Shown here: positions 62,351-64,000 of the stretch, piece after piece | Numbering within the stretch: the stretch's first letter is position 1 | How the letters are laid out: every line of letters begins with the position of its first letter | From: Gilliamella sp. wkB7 | Lineage (GTDB): Bacteria > Pseudomonadota > Gammaproteobacteria > Enterobacterales > Orbaceae | DNA: 64,000 nt | Direction: 5' to 3' | Assembly: GCF_001693435.1 (NCBI RefSeq) | Contig: NZ_CM004509.1 | Location: forward strand, 806,001 to 870,000 | Program-made: the position numbers and the translations under genes | Notes under the pieces: generated by a model | Seen by the model: only the letters and a program-made list of their open reading frames with translations | Databases searched by the model: none | What the model was told of the DNA's origin: nothing

Positions 62351-63007
62351 ATGGATAAATTAACACAAGCATTATATTTTCGACACGGATGTAAAAAATT
62401 TGACGAAACCAAAAAGATTGATCCTGCTGAAATTGAATATATTTTAGATGCAGGTCGCTTATCCCCTTCAGCATTTGGACTTGAGCCTTGGCATTTTGTG
62501 GTAGTTGACAGCCCTAAAATTAAAAGCGAATTATCTGAAGCTTGTTTTAAACAAGAGCAAGTCACCAGTTGCTCACATTATGTAATTGTACTTTATCGTA
62601 AATCAAACAGTTTTTCGGTACAAAGTGAGTATTTCCGTAAGGCGATTGCACGTACGTTACCTGATCCAGATGATCAAAATTGTATTGATACTACGTGTCA
62701 ATCAAGGCTCAATTTTTATGAAAATGGTTTAGCCAGCGGCCTAACCATGAATCATTCATTAGAAATGCAGGCGTATCTAGCTTGTGCCAATATGCTCACA
62801 GCCGCCGCTTATCATAATATTGATTCCTGTGCGATTGGTGGATTTCAACATGATGCTGTTATTAAAATTTTAGAAAATCACATACCATCATTTAGTGGTG
62901 AAAATTTCGGTGTAGCACTTTGTTTAGCATTTGGTTATCGTATCAATGAACCAACACCTAAAATACGTTGGCCACTCAAAGATATCACCACATATCTATC
63001 TGAATAA
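62351..63007 (+). CDS. NAD(P)H-dependent nitroreductase family protein
   Basis: The protein is 218 residues from MDKLTQALYFRHGCKKFDET; GGAGAAAAC lies before this ATG. A longer frame reaching back into ampG is a shadow. FMN-binding segments: the RHGCKKFD start, ILDAGRLSPSAFGLEPWHFV, ACANMLTAAAYHNIDSCAIG and the ending FGYRINEP. It belongs to the NfsB-like branch. The natural substrate is unknown. A hairpin at 63021-63051 follows. Confidence 0.9.
   Translation: MDKLTQALYFRHGCKKFDETKKIDPAEIEYILDAGRLSPSAFGLEPWHFVVVDSPKIKSELSEACFKQEQVTSCSHYVIVLYRKSNSFSVQSEYFRKAIARTLPDPDDQNCIDTTCQSRLNFYENGLASGLTMNHSLEMQAYLACANMLTAAAYHNIDSCAIGGFQHDAVIKILENHIPSFSGENFGVALCLAFGYRINEPTPKIRWPLKDITTYLSE

Positions 63008-64000
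<993 letters not shown>

Noticed and set aside
62239..62565. Minus-strand frame across the ampG/nitroreductase junction
   Set aside because: It overlaps two well-supported plus-strand genes and has no recognisable family features.

Overview
The window is AT-rich (roughly 30% GC by eye) DNA from a gammaproteobacterium. Gene content and protein similarity (hofMNOPQ-type DNA-uptake genes, rsmD-yhhL, mrcA, tusA, yigL, ygfX, sstT, mltB, ldhA, acuI/yhdH) resemble Enterobacterales and Pasteurellales. The base composition, the long flp-tad locus and the autotransporter fit the Orbaceae (Gilliamella/Frischella-like, insect gut). The genus is inferred from recognition, not from any search.

Layout. 1-8.3 kb: an ECF sigma factor operon with a DUF2892 membrane protein and an AhpD-like protein; a YciI-like protein; ChaB; the acrylyl-CoA reductase AcuI/YhdH next to a NemR/AcuR-type TetR regulator with two matching 15-bp operators between them; the serine/threonine importer SstT; a decayed flavin-reductase gene; an aldo/keto reductase. 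8.7-14 kb: one 1762-residue autotransporter with about 17 passenger repeats of 53 residues and a Pro-Thr-Asn linker of about 40 triplets. A perfect 44-bp palindrome lies just upstream. 14.8-20.3 kb: a 5-oxoproline operon of an NRAMP-fold transporter, PxpA, a PxpB-PxpC fusion and a biotin carboxylase-BCCP fusion.

20.7-40.6 kb: a complete Tad (type IVc/Flp) pilus locus, all on the minus strand. In transcription order it is: a degraded pilin gene, eight intact flp pilin cassettes, then tadA-tadB-tadC-tadD-rcpC-rcpA-tadZ-tadE-tadF-tadG-(RCC1-repeat exported protein)-tadV. Each intact pilin gene has its own promoter, most have a stem-loop close to the predicted transcript start, and each has its own terminator. 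The tadA operon carries the same promoter architecture. The RCC1 protein is built into the operon, overlapping tadV by one base, and is the least expected component.

40.9-49.9 kb: housekeeping genes (tRNA-Gly, yhhL, rsmD, mrcA, ygfX, tusA, yigL), the hofM/N-hofO-hofP-hofQ DNA-uptake operon with a shortened HofM fused to HofN, and a tRNA cluster (Val-Val-Lys). 50.4-64 kb: two Sel1-repeat proteins, a periplasmic GH3 glycosidase, an ArgO-like exporter, an APC amine/amino-acid permease, an OsmC-like protein, a TSUP exporter, mltB plus a decayed duplicate of its 3' end, ldhA, an ampG-like permease, a nitroreductase and the start of trxB, which runs off the end of the window.

No rRNA, insertion sequence, prophage or CRISPR array was seen. 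The main accessory content is surface machinery: the autotransporter, the Tad pili and the DNA-uptake secretin.
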